Shown here: in pieces, positions 61,776 to 64,000 of the stretch
Layout of the letters: each line of letters opens with the position of its first letter
How positions within the stretch are numbered: the first letter of the stretch is position 1
Assembly (NCBI GenBank): GCA_020635695.1
Contig: JACJZH010000006.1
Span: 124,001-188,000 of the forward strand
Reading direction: 5' to 3'
DNA: 64,000 nucleotides
From: Flavobacteriales bacterium
Lineage (GTDB): Bacteria > Bacteroidota > Bacteroidia > Flavobacteriales_F > PHOS-HE28
Notes under the pieces: generated by a model
What the model saw: the letters and a program-made list of their open reading frames with translations, nothing else
Database searches by the model: none
Told to the model about the DNA's origin: nothing
Made by a program: the position numbers and the translations under genes

Positions 61776-61795
61776 TCCAGGGTCCGGGGCCGGGC

Positions 61796-61803
61796 GAACT
61801 TCG
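61796..61803 (+). promoter_or_regulatory. -7 element GAACTTCG
   Basis: GAACTTCG ends 4 bp before the ATG at 61808. Position 1 deviates from T, as might be expected for an activator-dependent promoter. Confidence 0.4.
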
Positions 61804-61807
61804 CGCC

Positions 61808-62275
61808 ATGAAGATCAGGACCCTGCTCGTCTGTGCCGGTGTGCTTTCCCTGATGATCGCCCGGGGCCAATCAGACCCATTGCCCCGCTTCAACGTGGAC
61901 GACGATGGGCTCTGGGTGGACGGGTACGACCCGGTGGCCTACTTGCTGGACCGCCGGGCAGTGAAGGGTGACGCCCACTTCAGCCACACCTATCAGGGCG
62001 CTACGTTCCACTTCGTGGACCAGGCCCACAAGGACCGGTTCGTGAAGGACCCACAGGCCTACCTGCCCGCCTATGGAGGTTGGTGCGCTTACGCCATGGG
62101 CGCCAGGAACGAAAAGGTGACCGTGGACCCGGAGACCTTCAAGATCAAGGATGGCCGGGTCTTCCTGTTCTACAACCGGTTCTTCACCAACACCTTGACC
62201 GATTGGAACGAGGATGAAGGCCGCCTGTACCCCGCAGCAGAGCGGAACTGGGCCGCTTTCAAGCATCGTCCATGA
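61808..62275 (+). CDS. Secreted YHS-domain protein
   Basis: A 155-residue protein with a signal peptide (MKIRTLLVCAGVLSLMIARGQ). The YHS-like domain is recognisable by VDGYDPVAYLLDRRAVKGDA, FHFVDQAHKDRFVKDPQAYLPAYGGWCAYAM and the final FNTLTDWNEDEG-type region. Proteins of this kind are annotated as YHS domain-containing and are often found with DoxX or metal-handling genes. The role may be metal or small-molecule binding in the periplasm. The DoxX-like gene follows after 19 bp. Confidence 0.88.
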   Translation: MKIRTLLVCAGVLSLMIARGQSDPLPRFNVDDDGLWVDGYDPVAYLLDRRAVKGDAHFSHTYQGATFHFVDQAHKDRFVKDPQAYLPAYGGWCAYAMGARNEKVTVDPETFKIKDGRVFLFYNRFFTNTLTDWNEDEGRLYPAAERNWAAFKHRP

Positions 62276-62294
62276 ACCCCGATAGCACGCATCC

Positions 62295-62708
62295 ATGAAA
62301 AGATCCGCTTCCTGGCTCCGCCGTCTGCCCGATGTGGCCGCGGCCATCATTCTGGGGCAGACGCTCTGGTTCAAGTTCACCGGTGCTCCGGAGTCGGTGT
62401 ACATCTTCAGCACCCTGGGCATGGAACCCGTGGGGCGCATCGGATCGGGGGTCGCCGAACTGCTCGCGGCCGTCCTCCTGATCATTCCACGGACCGCCTG
62501 GCTGGGGGCCCTGCTCGCCTTGGGCATCATGGGCGGGGCCATCATGGGCCACCTGACGCTGCTCGGCATCGAGGTACAGGGGGATGGAGGCACCTTGTTC
62601 GCCCTGGCATGGATCGTGGCGATCTGCAGTTCCTTTGTCCTTTGGCGGGATCGGGACAAGCTGGCGGGGGCCACCCGTGCGCTGCGTGCCCGGGCCGCCG
62701 GTCGTTAG
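62295..62708 (+). CDS. DoxX-like small membrane protein
   Basis: A 137-residue protein with four hydrophobic segments (VAAAIILGQTLWFKFTG, IGSGVAELLAAVLLII, LGALLALGIMGGAIMGHLTLLG, LFALAWIVAICSSFVLW). The pattern, with FKFTGAPESVYIF after helix 1 and G-x-x-E-L in helix 2, matches DoxX/DoxD-like proteins. These inner-membrane proteins are linked to redox and quinone processes, but function is not firmly known. It is probably co-transcribed with the YHS gene. Confidence 0.78.
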   Translation: MKRSASWLRRLPDVAAAIILGQTLWFKFTGAPESVYIFSTLGMEPVGRIGSGVAELLAAVLLIIPRTAWLGALLALGIMGGAIMGHLTLLGIEVQGDGGTLFALAWIVAICSSFVLWRDRDKLAGATRALRARAAGR

Positions 62709-62716
62709 GCCTTAAA

Positions 62717-62724
62717 CACGTTCG
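62717..62724 (+). promoter_or_regulatory. -7 element CACGTTCG
   Basis: CACGTTCG ends 4 bp before the ATG at 62729. Confidence 0.35.
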
Positions 62725-62728
62725 CCGC

Positions 62729-63229
62729 ATGCAACGGACCATCGACTACAACCTTGCGCTCCTGCGCCAGGCGGACCACCTGCTGAGCCAACTGGACGAC
62801 GGCGAGCTCTCGCGCGAACGTCCCTTGCTCTTCCGGGCCACCATCGGCCAACACATCCGGCACGTGGTGGAGTACTATCAATGCCTCCTTGCCCAACGGT
62901 CCAGTGGCGTGTTGAACTACGACCGTCGAACGCGCGACACCCGCTTGGAACAACAGGTGGGAGAGGCCCGCATGGCGGTGGACCGGTGTTCGGCGCAGCT
63001 CCTGGCCATCACCGAGGACATGCCACTGACGTTGGAAGGCGACCTGCCGGGCAACGAGGTCTCCATGCCACAGCCCACCAGCCTGGCACGCGAGCTCACT
63101 TATGTGGCCGATCATTGTGTGCACCACCTGGCCATGGTCCGCATCGTGCTGGAACAGGAGCTTCAGCACGTGACCCGTCCGGAGGAACTCGGCGTGGCCG
63201 CCGCCACCCGCAATCACAGGGACCGTTGA
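62729..63229 (+). CDS. DinB family protein
   Basis: A 166-residue four-helix-bundle protein of the DinB/YfiT-like family, putative metal-dependent hydrolases or thiol transferases. Metal-ligand histidines are visible in RATIGQHIRHVVEYYQ and YVADHCVHHLAMVRI. The start MQRTIDYNLALLRQADHLLS is typical. In Bacteroidota such proteins may work with bacillithiol, and a YtxJ gene is present elsewhere in the window. The start at 62729 is chosen over an upstream frame to 62609 because of conservation and the -7-like element. Confidence 0.85.
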   Translation: MQRTIDYNLALLRQADHLLSQLDDGELSRERPLLFRATIGQHIRHVVEYYQCLLAQRSSGVLNYDRRTRDTRLEQQVGEARMAVDRCSAQLLAITEDMPLTLEGDLPGNEVSMPQPTSLARELTYVADHCVHHLAMVRIVLEQELQHVTRPEELGVAAATRNHRDR

Positions 63230-63245
63230 CCTGCACCCCGGTCGG

Positions 63246-64000
63246 ATGATCCAGCGCATCAAGGATCGACTGAACCATGAATACTGGCCCTGGTGGGCCA
63301 TCTACCTGCCCGTGGTACCGTTCTACCTCTGGCAGGCGCTCCGTTCGCGCCGGGCGGCGTTCTTCACCAACGTGAACCCGGCCATCGACCTGGCCGGGTT
63401 CTTCGGCGAGCGAAAGAGCGGGATCCTGTCGGGCCTGCCCGCAGGGAGCTATCCGACCACGCTCGTGATCGGTGCCCACCCCACCGCGCAGGATCCGATG
63501 GCCCTGGTCCTGGACTCGGGTATCGGCCTTCCCCTGATCGTGAAGCCCGATGTCGGCGAACGGGGTGACGGGGTCACGCTGGTGAGCAGTGAGCCGGAGC
63601 TCCGGAAGGCGCTGACCGGACGGCAAGGGGACCTCCTTGTACAGGCGCTTGCGCCGGGCGAGCATGAGTTCGGCCTGTTCTTCGCCCGCGATCCCGGTTC
63701 GGGAAGGACGACCCTGCTCTCCATCACCGGAAAGCACTTCCTGTCCGTGACCGGCGATGGGCGGCACACGGTGGCCGAACTCCTCTCACGGACCCACCGG
63801 GGCAGCCGCCAGTTGAAGAGGCTGCGCACCTACGCCGGCGCACTGCTCGACTCGGTCCCTTCGGCAGGACGGTCCGTCAGGGTGGAGCCGATCGGCAACC
63901 ATTGCCGGGGAACGCACTTCGTGGATGCCGGACACCTTCGTACCCCGGCCCTGGAGCAGGCCTTGGAACGACTGATGGGCGCCACCACCGGCTTGTACTA
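63246..64000 (+). CDS. ATP-grasp protein, D-Ala-D-Ala-ligase-like (3'-truncated by window edge)
   Basis: The frame is open from ATG 63246 to the window end, giving the first ~251 residues. A membrane-like N terminus (HEYWPWWAIYLPVVPFYLW) and the segment FFTNVNPAIDLAGFFGERKS mark a Bacteroidota subgroup of ATP-grasp proteins often annotated as D-alanine-D-alanine ligase. LPLIVKPDVGERGDGV is the nucleotide-binding lysine region, and LLVQALAPGEHEFGLFFAR follows as expected. True Ddl lacks such a hydrophobic start, so another ligase activity is possible. It follows dinB by 16 bp. Confidence 0.72.
   Translation, partial: MIQRIKDRLNHEYWPWWAIYLPVVPFYLWQALRSRRAAFFTNVNPAIDLAGFFGERKSGILSGLPAGSYPTTLVIGAHPTAQDPMALVLDSGIGLPLIVKPDVGERGDGVTLVSSEPELRKALTGRQGDLLVQALAPGEHEFGLFFARDPGSGRTTLLSITGKHFLSVTGDGRHTVAELLSRTHRGSRQLKRLRTYAGALLDSVPSAGRSVRVEPIGNHCRGTHFVDAGHLRTPALEQALERLMGATTGLY

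Overview
The window is about 64 kb of high-GC bacterial DNA that reads as a member of the Bacteroidota, most likely a Flavobacteriales-type organism. Evidence: PorP/SprF membrane proteins, many secreted proteins with type IX secretion (T9SS) C-terminal sorting domains of both type A and type B, gliding-motility-associated C-terminal domains, DUF1800/DUF1501 pairs, a bacillithiol-type YtxJ protein, and promoters of the Bacteroidota form (TTG or TTTG, about 20-21 bp, then TAnnTTTG-like). No rRNA, tRNA, CRISPR array, insertion sequence, prophage or replication origin was recognised. Coding is dense and many genes overlap by ATGA or TGATG.

Layout. 1-10446: a cell-surface operon with two PorP/SprF proteins, two OmpA/PD40 proteins and a large type-B T9SS cargo, ending in peptidase E. 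10572-13131: SET-domain protein, MscS channel, CorA transporter. 13150-16226: polyamine-type cluster (PLP decarboxylase, deoxyhypusine-synthase-like protein, acidic-tail protein) preceded by two overlapping arginine-rich upstream ORFs. 16307-17130: VOC protein and MORN-repeat protein. 17275-29210: surface polysaccharide locus (MBOAT O-acyltransferase plus AlgJ/X-like partner, triple-domain GT2, ABC exporter, two GT4 enzymes, O-antigen ligase/polymerase). 29207-32016: LexA-like XRE/S24 regulator, DUF4260 protein, exonuclease III and an orphan PycTM-like membrane protein. 32102-35353: DUF1800/DUF1501 pair. 35622-44720: a possible surface regulon around a TPR/LuxR-type sensor-regulator. 44846-60873: a run of secreted beta-propeller, beta-helix and dockerin-like proteins, mostly T9SS cargo, with a few enzymes between. 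61070-64000: Crp/Fnr regulator, YHS, DoxX-like and DinB proteins and a truncated ATP-grasp gene.

Best leads. (1) Two promoters, at 38902-38982 (minus) and 42852-42931 (plus), carry the same array of three GTCC boxes with identical spacing (11, 23, then 14 bp to the -33 TTTG). They lie near a membrane TPR/LuxR regulator, and each precedes genes that include an ISYQAV-type secreted protein. (2) At least fourteen start codons sit only 4-8 bp after a -7 element, suggesting widespread leaderless transcription. (3) A perfect 18-bp palindrome next to the Crp/Fnr gene is centred at exactly -41.5 from the predicted start of the next gene. (4) The PLP decarboxylase is preceded by two arginine-rich ORFs chained to each other and to its start codon by ATGA overlaps. 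All these are readings of sequence and need experimental or comparative tests.
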